Below, one piece after another: positions 20,731 through 32,620 of a stretch of 64,000 nucleotides of DNA (position 1 is its first letter; every line of letters starts with the position of its first letter). The DNA comes from Tretioscincus oriximinensis (lineage: Eukaryota; Chordata; Lepidosauria; Squamata; Gymnophthalmidae). The stretch lies in the NCBI GenBank assembly GCA_022410635.1, contig JAJVDF010000165.1, positions 786,499 to 850,498 on the forward strand, given 5' to 3'. The notes beneath the pieces were generated by a model. That model made no database searches. It had not been told where the DNA came from and saw only the letters and a list, made by a program, of their open reading frames with translations. The translations under genes were made by a program, and so were the position numbers.

Positions 20731-22334
20731 CTTTGCCTTTTTAATATTGAGGCAGAGTTACCAGAAAAGACAAGGACAGGGGTTTTACATCTCTAATTGA
20801 GTGTGGAAAAGAGGAATATTTGCCAGGTGCAGTGTATAATGTTTAAAAGCACCCTTTCAAGTGATTTCAAATCAAACATGGAAATCAAAAGTTGGAAAAT
20901 TAATAAAAGCTACTTTTTGTTACTACATACCCGAAATGTTTTAAAGGCTTGTACCTCTCTTGTTGTTAGCTTCCAAACAATCATTTTGTCTGAAGAACAT
21001 AAGTAGAAAAGGACCAGCTTTTGATTCTGCTGGTAAAAACTGCTTCTGTTTTCTTGCAGCATGTTTATTAGTGCATATTATCATTACAATGTTATATAAA
21101 GGCTTTATGAGTTTATCTGAAAATAGGCGATCTAAGAGAAACAGTAAAGCACACTAAACAATGAATGTAAATCTTAAGAGCAAGAGATATGGTTGTAGAA
21201 TTTCTTGTGCCATGCAAGCCCGGGAAAGGTGACTGGATGCGGTTCTTTGTTGAGAACACAATTCATAGCAAATAAAATGTATGAAGTAGGCAGCAAACAC
21301 TTCAATTCACTTTTGCCTAATGATGGTTGCCATAGTAAAACTAAAATCTGGGATTCATAATCTATACATTATGTTAAGTATTGTTTTGTTTAGATTGAGT
21401 TTTCATTATTTTCTTTTTAAAATAAAATCTCTTGCATACATTTGTGCCAAGGCTAATGACTTGAACAATAAAGTTTAATGACATTGAGGCTGGAACAGAC
21501 CAGGTAAAGCTAATAATTTTGACCACCTCATTGCTATGATGCAGGTTTGTTCATCCAGGCCTGATTCTAAAGTCATATCTTGCAGCTCTGTTTTAAAAAT
21601 GAATTTCATGGAAGGCTGAATTTTATGAGCAGTGTTATTCGGTGGCAGCCTGCACACCATTACTGTAAGGGAGTAGGGAACAGGCAAGCCTTTGACTTCA
21701 TTTCCAGGCTTGTGCACCCCACCCATTGCCTGAAAGTCTCAAGATGGGTCACAGTGTTCAACAATATCAATGAAACCAATAAAGCAGAATAAAAATATAA
21801 TGAAAATACAACCCTCCCTTGGTGATATATGACAATAAAACTCCCAACCAAATATCAAAGTTAGAAGATGAGATATCTTCCAAACGCTGATGAGCAGCAT
21901 GAGAAGCTGCCAGCCAACAAGACTGCAGGATCACAGCTGGCGGTCATGCGTAGCTCAGTCTTCTGCATTCTTCTCAGCAGCCTTGTTCCAGCTCTAAACG
22001 GTTCTAGATAAAGATATTTCTCCTCTTTTTCCCAGAGAAATACGCAATCACTTGTAGACTGTGGATTTCATTTGCTTTCCCCCTCCACATGGACATAGCC
22101 TTTATATCTATGGAATTTACAGTGTTTATTTTTAAAAAAATTATGTATAAATTAAAGACAAATATATTTGGAGGTAAGTGGGAAATAGGATATTCTAGTG
22201 TTAGCAAAGCTTCCAGTTCATCCGGGAGCCTGCTGGTTTTGAATGATCTTTATTTTTTCCTTCTGGAAAAACTAGGGAAAACACAATTTTCCTGCAGTCG
22301 TTTGCTTTCTTTCTTCGGCAGACTGCCACATTAT

Positions 22335-22745
22335 TCAGCAACAGTGCACTGTGGAGGAACAGTGCTGGAGAGGATGTCAAGTAGCGCAGGGACATTAACT
22401 AGGCTTTGGGCAGGGGGCAAATTCAATTTCCCTGGGGAAATACCTTTCAGATATTTGGAGCTCAAACCATTTAGGACTTTCCATGACAATGATAATACCT
22501 TGCATTGGGCTTCATAGGCAACTACTAAGTAACTTTCAAAACTTGCATGTGGTGTTTTTGCCAAAGACGTTCCTCAGCATTCTTCATTAGATATAGCTTT
22601 CGAGTTATCTTTAAGGGTAGTCTCAGACAGAGTTTATTAAAAGAGTATATTTTGGAGGCTATCGGAGCAGGAATCACGCTAGTCAAATTGCTCCATCCAA
22701 GAAGTGCTGAAGTTGCTAAACTGGTTAGGGACTGAACTTTCCATG
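22335..22745 (-). mobile_element. L2-like LINE 3' UTR piece
   Basis: Blocks such as ctcaaaccatttaggacttt (22460-22479), ataccttgcattgggcttc, and tttaagggtagtctcagaca (22611-22630) followed by a gaggctat-ggagca-gaatca stretch recur, in this order, in long L2-related UTRs of squamates and other amniotes. Divergence is high. Confidence 0.5.
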
Positions 22746-23049
22746 TGAGTGTTGACATCTGAGTCTCAAATAACTGACGACTCCTGAGTATCTGTGGTTG
22801 TGTAATCCTTCCCTCTGCAGAAAAACAAATCCAAACACAAGTAGATACTTTCTAATGACCTGACTTTGAGGCTATCTTATACAGGCTATTTCTGCACTTA
22901 CCTGGCTGGTCCAGTTCAGCAAGACCAGATCAAAAGTAGTTCTGAAGATAGACATAATGTCACTGTCCAAGAACAAGACTTCTGTGTCAATCTTCAGAGC
23001 TAATAGATTAATCTCATTCTTCTTCAGGACTGAGTGAAAACAAAATACA

Positions 23050-25080
23050 AGCAACCAAATATACGTATAAAAATTACATCTGGACCAATATGGCGTGAGC
23101 CCTATGTAGTTCTTGGCACATGCTACAAAAGGGCCATGCTACTTAATCTAAAACAGATATGCTCAAACTGGCCCTCAAAAATGTTCCCAAACTGCAACTC
23201 CCATCATTCCTTGCCATTATTGGTGGGAGCACATCTGCTATAAAGTAAAAAAAACCCTCCAGTGCTCTAAAGATAAAATCACCGGTATCTTCTCAAATAA
23301 CTGAAACTATTCTGCACTAGACCTTATTTTGGATTATACCTCTTTACAGGAATCTGCTATCCACATGTTAGTTTAGGCCAAGTAAGGGCCAAATGGGTCT
23401 TGCTTAGTTTGCATCCCACATGTTGATGACTATTTTTTTCTGAGATATAATCCTGAATAAGACCTGATGCAGAAAGCACTATGAAATTTATTTAGTGACT
23501 TTGTAGTTCCATGAGACTTCTAAGGAAGATAATGCTTGTTAGCTGGCCAAGACTGAAGTCTTTCTCTCTCTGAAGCAAACTTGGTTTCTATGGGCTTGGA
23601 GCTTTAAGGGGAGATATTTCATCTATGGGTCCCAGGACTGTTAGTAGACCTGAAGACAGAAGCACGATTTCGCCCCCACACACATCTGGTCCATCATTTT
23701 TGTGGATGAAGCCTATGTTAACTTTAAGTCAACAGCATCAGAATATAAAAAGACAGCTGTTTCAGGAAAAATCTTTATGCTATATAGAGGATTAGAAAGA
23801 GAAAATGAATTAAAAATGCAAAAATTCATTGACTATGAAAATGTTAAGATATAATTTCTTTAAACTTCTTCGCAGATCTGGACTAATATACGCCATCTTT
23901 TCCAAAATCATGCAGCAGCTAATAACTCAGTAAAACAATACATACATTACTATTTATTTAATACTAGAAAGTGTACAGAAAGAACACAAATTACAACAAT
24001 CTAGAAAGGAAAAATGACATTTGTTTTATTTTTATTGGTCTACTGGAAGATTCCATTGATTTTTTTACATTGGGTTGACTTCCCCCTTAAGCTTCCTAGT
24101 ATTATTTTCATCGAAATGTTCATCAAAACAGGCTGTCAAGCACTTACAGAATTTTAGAAGCAGAAACAAACATTAGTTCCCTGCTTCGAATGCTATTGTT
24201 AGGCAGCTATCAGCAACCAGTGATGACAAACGCAAATGCATTCATTTATTTAATGATGGGTGAAGTGATTACTATTTACATTTTATAAGGTTCAAGGCCT
24301 TGTGGATAGGAAGATACTACTGCATGCAAGTTTTTATTATAAAGTTTCTTAATTATAGACTAAATATTAAACTATATGTTTACTACTTACTGTGAACACC
24401 TGTTAGTGTGGTCTGTTTCTAGTTGTCAAATACTGTCAAAGACTACTGAAGAGGAAATTTTACTAATCAGCCATAGATTCTCCACTACCTGTACACATAC
24501 TGCCACATCTTAGATAAAAATGGAATGTACTGAGTTGGGACCAGGTTTAGAATATGTACAGAAGTAGTTTGCTATTACCTTCTTATATGGATATGTTGAG
24601 AGTTATATTATCATACTTCTGTTTTGCAAGCAGCTTATCTCCAATTAGCAGGTAGTTTAAACTGGGACATTTGTAGAAAGACCTAATGAATAAGATTCTC
24701 AGTGTTCTGTTCTGGCTCAGTTTTTCTGAATCATCTAATTTTAAAAAAACAATATTAATTAGTTTATACAAGAAACTCCATATATGCTGTACTCACCACA
24801 CATTAGTACTTTTGTAGTTTTTGTATCATAAATTATCAGAATCATTCTGATCCTAGTACATCTTGCATTTTGACTAGAAGTGATGAAATGGCAGTCTTAT
24901 TAATATCCTAACATTTGTTGAAATTTTGTAGTTTTCAGAAATGGGACAAAGATCTATTTGCCCGTTTTTTCAATGAGTTACATGGCAGAATGTTTTACAG
25001 GAAATGCTAGTGTTCCCAGTCATCATTGTCTAAGCTAACTGAGAATTAGTAATCTGAATTTAAAAAAAAAAGAGAATTTG
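23050..25080. other. intergenic, no supported feature
   Basis: AT-rich with scattered short frames. No named repeat or exon could be supported. Confidence 0.5.
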
Positions 25081-25095
25081 GTTAGCACAATTGTC

Positions 25096-25194
25096 AACTC
25101 AGGACTCCTGAGATACCATTTGCAGGGAGTCATGAACAGGGGCATATTTTGCTTTCCTCTGTTCGGACTGCCCAGGTGAATCTGGTGGGCCTCT
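25096..25194 (+). mobile_element. CR1 LINE 3' UTR piece abutting the assembly gap
   Basis: aggactcctgagataccatt, tgcagggagtcatgaacagg and gctttcctctgttcggactg match the 3' UTR in sense orientation, as in the copy at 60872. The copy is cut by the run of N. Confidence 0.88.
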
Positions 25195-26079
25195 NNNNNN
25201 NNNNNNNNNNNNNNNNNNNNNNNNNNNNNNNNNNNNNNNNNNNNNNNNNNNNNNNNNNNNNNNNNNNNNNNNNNNNNNNNNNNNNNNNNNNNNNNNNNNN
25301 NNNNNNNNNNNNNNNNNNNNNNNNNNNNNNNNNNNNNNNNNNNNNNNNNNNNNNNNNNNNNNNNNNNNNNNNNNNNNNNNNNNNNNNNNNNNNNNNNNNN
25401 NNNNNNNNNNNNNNNNNNNNNNNNNNNNNNNNNNNNNNNNNNNNNNNNNNNNNNNNNNNNNNNNNNNNNNNNNNNNNNNNNNNNNNNNNNNNNNNNNNNN
25501 NNNNNNNNNNNNNNNNNNNNNNNNNNNNNNNNNNNNNNNNNNNNNNNNNNNNNNNNNNNNNNNNNNNNNNNNNNNNNNNNNNNNNNNNNNNNNNNNNNNN
25601 NNNNNNNNNNNNNNNNNNNNNNNNNNNNNNNNNNNNNNNNNNNNNNNNNNNNNNNNNNNNNNNNNNNNNNNNNNNNNNNNNNNNNNNNNNNNNNNNNNNN
25701 NNNNNNNNNNNNNNNNNNNNNNNNNNNNNNNNNNNNNNNNNNNNNNNNNNNNNNNNNNNNNNNNNNNNNNNNNNNNNNNNNNNNNNNNNNNNNNNNNNNN
25801 NNNNNNNNNNNNNNNNNNNNNNNNNNNNNNNNNNNNNNNNNNNNNNNNNNNNNNNNNNNNNNNNNNNNNNNNNNNNNNNNNNNNNNNNNNNNNNNNNNNN
25901 NNNNNNNNNNNNNNNNNNNNNNNNNNNNNNNNNNNNNNNNNNNNNNNNNNNNNNNNNNNNNNNNNNNNNNNNNNNNNNNNNNNNNNNNNNNNNNNNNNNN
26001 NNNNNNNNNNNNNNNNNNNNNNNNNNNNNNNNNNNNNNNNNNNNNNNNNNNNNNNNNNNNNNNNNNNNNNNNNNNNNNN
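25195..26079. other. assembly gap (885 N)
   Basis: Unknown bases. Long open frames that run across it are artefacts. Its flanks are CR1 pieces in opposite orientation. Confidence 1.
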
Positions 26080-26340
26080 GATGACCCTCTGGGTGAAAAA
26101 ATACTTCCCTTTGTCTGTTCTCACTTTTCTACCCAACAGTTTTAAGGAGTGCCCTCTGGTCCTTGTGTTGTGTGATAGAGAAAACATTTTTTCTCTATTC
26201 ACCCTGTCGATCCCATGCATGATTTTGTACAGTTCAATCAGATCACCCCTCAAACGTCTCCTTTCAAGGCTGAAGAGGCCCAGACGTTGCAGCCTTGCTT
26301 CGTAAGGGAGGTGCTCCGGGCCTTGGCATGCTGAGAACCA
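26080..26340 (-). mobile_element. CR1 LINE RT C-terminal piece
   Basis: Minus-strand translation reads LPYEARLQRLGLFSLERRR, then LRGDLIELYKIMHGIDRVN, MFSLSHNTRTRGHSLKL and KYFFTQRVI. This is the CR1 pol end, in good frame over about 85 codons before it enters the gap. Confidence 0.9.
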
Positions 26341-26599
26341 GATGCTTAGAAATACTTGCTTTTTTACACATTGTATTATTGTATCATTCATTCCTCCCTC
26401 TTTCTAAAGTAATGTCCCCACCCCTGCCCCAGTTTTCCAAATGGGGATAATCCTTTAATCCCAAATCACAACAAAATATCATATTTGAGTGATCTATCCC
26501 AGACTGGCATGTGAATAGTAGGCTTCTTAGGACTGATCCCCATGATCTATTTCCTGTGCTTTGGAGGTGATTTTACTTTCTATCTGACCCATGGATCCA

Positions 26600-26715
26600 T
26601 GAGTGTCCACCATGTACTTTAAAAGTCTTTAGAGTGCAGTAAACAGCTTCCTCATAATAGGCAATTTCTACAAGCCTTTGAGATGCTACCAGAATAAGGC
26701 TCCATGTGGACAGGG
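26600..26715. repeat. short shared repeat end (also near 29574)
   Basis: agaataaggctccatgtgga at 26691-26710 resembles the segment at 29573-29600. Both end in a tgtgga-aggg motif also seen at the ends of the repeat copies at 19.1, 36.1 and 50.4 kb, so a common terminal sequence is possible. Confidence 0.3.
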
Positions 26716-27328
26716 CTTCCATTTTAAAGTGCTAAAGAAAAATCTCTCCAGAGGACTGAAGGGCTGGGTTTATGTAAATTGTATAGATGTCTAACGATTT
26801 CATTGGTTCTTGTCTGCGCAGACAAGCAGGCTGGGTTTAGGGAATTCTGGGGGTTGTAGTTACGGAAACACAGCAGTGTCTTCTGGGGCTTCTCTTTCAA
26901 ATGAGGCAGCATCTGAATGGCAAGTAAAATGGGGACAGGTGGCCAATGCATTTTTCTTAAGTATTTGCAGAGCGGAGGAAACGGACAGGTGGGGATGCAG
27001 CCTTGGACAATTTCCAGAAATCTAATAATGCCCAAAGTGGAAACAGCTAAAGAACTTGGTAGAATGAACTTTTGTAGGCTAAACCTACTTCATCATATGT
27101 GTCCCTTATTGTTACTCTGACAACTGTGCTGTGTGTATGTCATCCTTTTGAGTTTATTTTTCTTCTTCCCTTTCCTAATTTGGGTATGCTATTGGTATAA
27201 TCCACCAGTAATTTTAATTAGCTAGTTGAAGGCACCCTCAGAGCATATTACTTTGTTCTGAATGTTGCACAGGACACCTTCTCTTCAAGCTTCTATGTCA
27301 ATGTTTCCAACTGTCTTGTACTTGGCAG

Positions 27329-27382
27329 GAGCCTCCAGTGATGACCTGAAAATGAAAGAAGTCTTGCAAAGTGTCATTCTAA
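27329..27382 (+). other. exon-like segment with strong splice signals
   Basis: 54 bp between acceptor cttgtacttggcag and a perfect donor gtaagttt. Only the third frame is open (ASSDDLKMKEVLQSVIL). No linked exon is evident. It might be an exon of a noncoding RNA, an upstream exon of a gene to the right, or chance. Confidence 0.2.
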
Positions 27383-28626
27383 GTAAGTTTTTTTTCTTTT
27401 ACACATGATATTGCCTGCAGCTGCAATGCTGCACTGAACTCTCCTAGCTTGCTTTTGCAGTTCATTGCTGCAATGTTGGGAGAATTGAATGATGAGATTG
27501 AATTGCATCATTTCGCTGTCCCAAAGAGGTCCCATAGTTTCTACAATGAGACCAAGCCTATTAATGTATCTCAAGTTATTCTCTCATTTTCACGGTGACA
27601 TCTATGAACACACACACAAAGGACAGCATTTCCCCACTTTCTCATAGTCAGCTAGTGGAACAATAAAGGTTACTTGAGCAACTAGGGTTTGAGTGTTTCT
27701 ACAAATTCTTTCCAGCCCAGGTAGACTTAGCAATGACAAGTTGGCCTTAGCATCTGCGATCTATAACAATTCCTTCAATGCCTATAATATGATCTGAGGG
27801 ACTGCTGCCTCTGGCTTTGTTTTGGTCTATGAGTAATATTGGTGCCAAACCAAACAAGCAATCAGCAGTACCCTGCAATTCTTGTCAGAGTCTTTCCTTT
27901 ACCAATAATGCAGAAAGGAGGCCAATAGTCCTCTTCAATCCAGAACAGAGATGAATTTGGTAACAGTCCTACACTTCATAAAGCTTACAGCAAAAATGTG
28001 CTTACCTTTGTAAAAACTGCAGAACTTTAGCATGAAAAGGAAAGTAGAAATTTCTCCCTCATTTCTGCATATCTTAAGCCATCGTATGTCAGGTTGCCTC
28101 TTTCTCTCACAATGATGATGAGTTTGTGCTCAGACCCAAGACGCAGCAAGAATAGGAGATGCTGGTTCATGCTTATTATCCACACTATTCAGTAGTTAAA
28201 TTATCAACTGCTGTGAAATTCAGGAAGAAAGAGAGAAGGGAGCAAAGCAGAAGCTTGTTAGGATTTGTTGCTAATCCATAGTAAGGCACAGACTCCTGAG
28301 AGTCAGAGGGTAATTTAAGTAATTATGGATATTTGCAGGAACAGAAATCTTGGGATGGAGAAATCAATCTCTGCAGTTCTTCCCTATTTTAGCTTTTCCT
28401 CCCACTCTGGTCATCAACTTCTCCTCTCTTCCAATCCACTGCTTAATTGGAGGAGAGCACTGAGGTTGCTGCTGTCAAAAGCACAAAAAAATAACAGCAA
28501 AGCAGCTTCCCTTTTGCCAGATCTTACGAAGAAAACTCTTTCCTTTTCTGTTCTAAAATACTGTAAAATTCAGGGTGTTTCCCTGAAGGCTGGCAGGACT
28601 CCAGCAGGTAATTTGCAACCTAACGG

Positions 28627-28648
28627 GTGTGTGTGTGTGTGTGTGTGT
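28627..28648 (+). repeat. (GT)n microsatellite
   Basis: Eleven or so uninterrupted GT units. Confidence 0.95.
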
Positions 28649-29745
28649 TGCTCACCACGTTATTAAGATGCCTGCACATCTGAGGCAGCCGTATCGTCAG
28701 AATACGGACACGTGTAAAATCTGACTCCCATCAAGAAATCACACAGAGGCCATAAACCTAGATCGTGAGGCAAGATCCAGGAGGTCCACATGGGTCATGG
28801 AATCCTCCTGAGCACCCCTGTGCAGCATTTTTTATTGACTCCAAAGCAGAAGGCGTGTACAGGAAGAGTGATGTCAGAAAGTGGGAATTCCGAAGGTGTG
28901 GTTTGGGGCGGACCGGAGGTGGGTCCAAGTTGTGACACCTGTGTGATGCGCCTCCCTCCTCCCAAGGGGCGCAGCCTGTGTCAGGAAGTATCCAAATATG
29001 GGTACGATTTGAGCAATACAAGATTGACCCTTTAGGCTTCCAGGACCGGTGACCTGTCACTCACTCCAAGGTAAAAGGATGAACAAAAGGCTTCCTCTTG
29101 CCTTTCTTAGGCAAATGACTCATGCCATTAATCCGTGGCTTCAGATACAATGGGATGGCCTTTGGAACAATAGGCTAAGGAGTGTTACTAAATGGGAACT
29201 GCTCCAGGGCAGGAAGAGAGAGATTAGCTCTCTTGCAATACCCTGTAGAGGCAATTTTTCCCAAAATTTTACATCCAAGCTGCCTGGGCTTCTGGGGACC
29301 AATTCTTGTATATATTTATATCAAATATATTAATGCCAATTAATATATCACGTATGGTGAACCCCGACAGCAACCCAAAGCAACAGTTGTACTACTATTG
29401 TTATGTCATTCAGCACTTGCACCAAGCATTTGCCTAGTAGTTAACAGGTGGAAGTGTCAGTCACCAGTCCCTAGCCCATTCACATGCTAGGAAAGACTAC
29501 AACAGGCCCTGAATGGCACCTGCCATAGTCTACTGACATGTGAAAGGCAGTTTCCTATTCAGAGGTATAGCCCAGAATAAGGCTCAGTGTGGAAAGGGTC
29601 TGTGTGAGTGCACATGTGATGGCTTGATCTTGACTCTTCAGCCTATTCCAGGATAACATCTGTTCTATGTATGCTTCATTTCTGAATGATGATTCAGCAT
29701 ACTAAACATTAACTCCTTTTTAATTCTTTTCCACAATGAAACACG

Positions 29746-29846
29746 CTTTTAATACATCTTCAGTCCCAAAGAACAGACCCAAATCAGGAAAGAAAAAAGT
29801 TCCTCCCCCTGCTTTAGTCCAGTTCTTTAGGACTGAAGATAAAAAG
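29746..29846. mobile_element. palindromic TA-flanked MITE, copy 1 (101 bp)
   Basis: Left end cttttaatacatcttcagtc mirrors right end ggactgaagataaaaag, with TA after the right end. The interior carries a second inverted pair around the gtccagttcttt motif, so the whole unit can fold on itself. The TA flank suggests a Tc1/mariner-type mobiliser. Confidence 0.6.
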
Positions 29847-30386
29847 TACATGTTGGAGCCGCACTTGGTCTTCCAGTGGACAGCACTCTTGCACTTAGGA
29901 CTACTACCAAAAATAAGGGTTTTTACCACTTTAATGTGTGTGCAAAAATATCTTTCCCTTCAGATGCTGCAGGCATAATAAGCTGCACTTGGTGGAAATT
30001 TGTCTTTTCCATAACCTTTAAAAGTGTAAATTCCTGTCCCATTTCTGAGTGTGTGATAACCGTACTTGTACTAGAAAAACAACTGGGTCTCCCCAAGTAT
30101 CATCTTGGGTTGTTCTCAAATCTGCTGTTTTAATCTTTGTATGTGATTGCGGTTCTGCTTTGTCCTCTTTATCATAAAAGCTTGACTACATGATGAGTTT
30201 GGAAAATGAAATCCTTGAGTGGCTGCCAGGATATTCATTGCTCTTTCTTCTGCCACAGATGATTTTGCTTTTCGGCGGGTGGGAAAAGGCGGGGGAAAGC
30301 TGGCTGTCTCTAGCAGTTGTTCCTCAGCATCTGAAGAGGTAGATAAAGGGGTTGTTCTAGGTAATATACTGTACTTTTATACTGTA

Positions 30387-30584
30387 CTTTTAATCCATCT
30401 TCAGTCCTGAAGAACTGGAACTAGAGTCCTAGAGTCATAGAATTATAGAGTTGGAAGGGACCTCCAGGGTCATCAGGTCCAACCCCCTGCTCAATGCAGG
30501 ATTCGTTAAACCATCCCAGAAAAATGACTGTCCAGTCAGGATGGTTGTTCAGTAATTTCTTCAGGACTGAAGATGGATTAAAAT
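30387..30584. mobile_element. palindromic MITE, copy 2, split by a CR1 3' end
   Basis: Left half cttttaatccatcttcagtc plus ctgaagaactgga; right half ttcttcaggactgaagatgg plus attaaaat. Between them lies about 125 bp containing a CR1 3' end. TA precedes the left end (30385-30386). Confidence 0.6.
30428..30500 (-). mobile_element. CR1-type 3' end, ATAGAAT-type tail, inserted in the MITE
   Basis: gtcatagaattatagagttg then gaagggacctccagggtcat and ccaaccccctgctcaatgca form the reverse complement of a classic amniote CR1 3' end. Its terminal repeat differs from the (TTCTTATG)n type seen in the other copies here, so it belongs to another CR1 subfamily. Confidence 0.75.
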
Positions 30585-30757
30585 TGGGTGTCAGAACAGC
30601 ATCTACCTATGAGATACGTTTTGAAATAATTATGTTATGTGACTTTATCTCTTGGTCAATTTGGTGATCAGCTTCATGGCTAAAACTGGAGAAGAGGGGA
30701 AGAATGCTTTTCTCTCCCTTCGCATTGCAGCAGGAGTCCCAGGTTTAAAAAGTAAGA

Positions 30758-30830
30758 TCAGATTTATTTATTTATATTTATATATTCTGCCCTATATTAA
30801 AACTTCTCAGGGAGGGAAAACAGAAACTGA
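30758..30830 (-). mobile_element. L2-type 3' tail
   Basis: ttatttatttatatttatat then a tctgccctatatt motif: the inverted L2 tail with its TAAA-rich end at the left. Confidence 0.55.
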
Positions 30831-30852
30831 CAGCAGTAAGACAAGACCTATT

Positions 30853-31770
30853 AAGAACAAAAGAACCTAAGAAGAGCGGGCCAGAGCCCATCTAGTCCAG
30901 CATTCTGTGTCACACAGAGTCCCACCAGATGCACCTGGGCAGTCTGAACAGAGGAAAGCAAAATATGACTCCCTGCAAATAGAGAAAACATTTTTTCTTT
31001 ATTCACCCTATCCATCCCATGCATGATTTTGTACACTTCAATCAGATCACCTCTTAAACGTCGCCTTACGAGGCTGGAGACCCAGACGTTGCAGCCTGAC
31101 TTCATAAGGGAGGTGCTCCAGACCCTTGATCATTCTTGTTGCCCTTTTCTGCACCTTTTCTAGTTCCACAATATCCCTCTTGAGGTGTGATGACCAGAAT
31201 TGAACACAGTATTCCAAATGTGGCCTCAACGCAGATTTATAAAGAGGCAAAACAACATTTGCAGACTTGTTTTCGATTCCTTTCCTAATTATTCCCAACA
31301 TGGAATTTGCCTTTTTTCCGACAGCTGCTGCACACTGGGTTGACATCTTCATCGAATTGTCCACCAATACCCCAAGATCCTTTTCTTGCTCAGTCACAGA
31401 AAGCTTGGTTGCCATCAGGTGGTAGGAGTAGTTGGGTTTTTTTTGCCCCAATGTGCATGACCTTGCACTTGCTTAAATTGAAGTGCATTTGCCACTTTGA
31501 TGCCCACTCACCCAATTTCAATAGATCACTCTGGAGTGCCTTACAATCCTTTTCAGTTTTCACTATCCTGAATAGTTTAGTGTTGTCAGCGAACTTGGTT
31601 ACTTCACTATTTACTTCGACATCCATATTGTTTATGAACATATTGAAAAGCAAAGGTCCCAGTACAGATCTCTGAGGTACACCACTTCTTACCTCTTTCC
31701 ACTCAGGGAACTGTCCATTTATTACTACCCTCTGTTTTCTTTTAGCCAGCTTCCAATCCAGGACAAAGTG
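30853..31770 (-). pseudogene. CR1 LINE, 5' truncated: longest reverse-transcriptase remnant in window
   Basis: From right to left, two broken but overlapping frames encode the RT palm region (FNMFINNMDVEV, then KFADNTKLFR; the catalytic box reads FADN where FADD is usual), the thumb (GEWASKWQMHFNLSKCKVMH), EKDLGVLVDNSMKMS, LRPHLEYCVQFWSSHLKRDI, RATRMIKGLEHLPYEVRLQ and then LRGDLIEVYKIMHGMDRVN. The coding part then joins the 3' UTR with an internal deletion near 30980. The frame shifts near 31390-31450 and again near 31090, and the active-site change and missing endonuclease mean it is dead. Confidence 0.9.
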
Positions 31771-31867
31771 TGTCCTCTTCTGCCATTACTATGCCTTAAA
31801 AGCACTTGCAGTGATATAAAGATGGAATAATGCTGATTTTCAGTGGATGCTGAACCTTTCATTTGTT

Positions 31868-32270
31868 CTGACAGTAGAACATAGAAACATAAGAGGAGCC
31901 ATTCCTAATTAAGCCAAAGCCCATCCAGTATATTATTATGTCTCACACAGTGACCCACTGAGGGTCGGTAGGAGAAGACAAAACCTTCATATTCTCTTGA
32001 TTCCCTGTAAAAGGCATTTAGGGGAAACCTATCCATCACTCCAGTCTAGAGGCATCCATATAAATAGCCACTGATACACTTGGCTTACATGAATTTGTCT
32101 AATGCTATCTTTAATCTATTCAGGTTGATTGCTTTTCTGGAAGTAAATTTTCTGGGTAAAGAAATATTTCCGCTTGTGTGTCCTTACTCTCCTGGCCACT
32201 AGCTTCAAAATATGCCCGCTGGTTCTAGTGCTGTGTGATAGGGAAATATTCCCGTTTGCCCCATATACGT
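31868..32270 (-). mobile_element. older CR1/L3-like LINE piece, left part
   Basis: Starts gaacatagaaacataagagg and continues through the UTR blocks and into the RT C terminus (gtgctgtgtgatagggaaat at 32229-32248). It is clearly more diverged than its neighbour. It is cut at about 32270 by an insertion and resumes at about 32480. Confidence 0.75.
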
Positions 32271-32478
32271 TTTTTTTTAAAAAAAATTATTGTTGATTCA
32301 CATTTTTATATTGCCCTATACCCTATACTGCCCTATATTAAAACAACAATTCAAAACAAATTTCAAAAGCTACATGAATGGAAAAGCAGCAGAATCAGGT
32401 CAGGAATTCAATAATTTTCCATTGTTTTTGTCTCTCATTATTTCATCCAGCCCATCCATATAAAAGCCAAGTCAAGCA
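32271..32478 (-). mobile_element. insertion with L2-type tail inside the CR1 piece
   Basis: The inserted sequence has ttcacatttttatattgccc and ctgccctatattaaaac, the inverted L2-type tail, followed by an unassigned body. CR1 homology is present on both sides, so the CR1 piece was already there. Confidence 0.5.
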
Positions 32479-32540
32479 ATTTCTTTTTTTATAACTCCAG
32501 TCAGACCACCTCTTAATTGCTGTCTTTCAAGGCTGAAGAG
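32479..32540 (-). mobile_element. older CR1/L3-like LINE piece, right part
   Basis: ccagtcagaccacctcttaa then gctgtctttcaaggctgaag continue the pol C terminus of the piece ending at 32270. Confidence 0.65.
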
Positions 32541-32545
32541 TGCTG

Positions 32546-32620
32546 GTTTTTAAAATGTGATCTGACTGAAGTAAATAAAACCATGCATGGGATGGACAAG
32601 GTGAATAGGGAAAACTGAAG
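32546..32620 (+). mobile_element. CR1 LINE fragment in opposite orientation
   Basis: Translation reads DLTEVNKTMHGMDKVNRE, the CR1 block for the YKIMHGMD region, here on the plus strand directly after a minus-strand piece. Confidence 0.65.

Noticed and set aside
25099..26391. Open frames of 430 and 311 codons
   Set aside because: They run through 885 undetermined bases. Only the CR1 flanks are real coding remnants.
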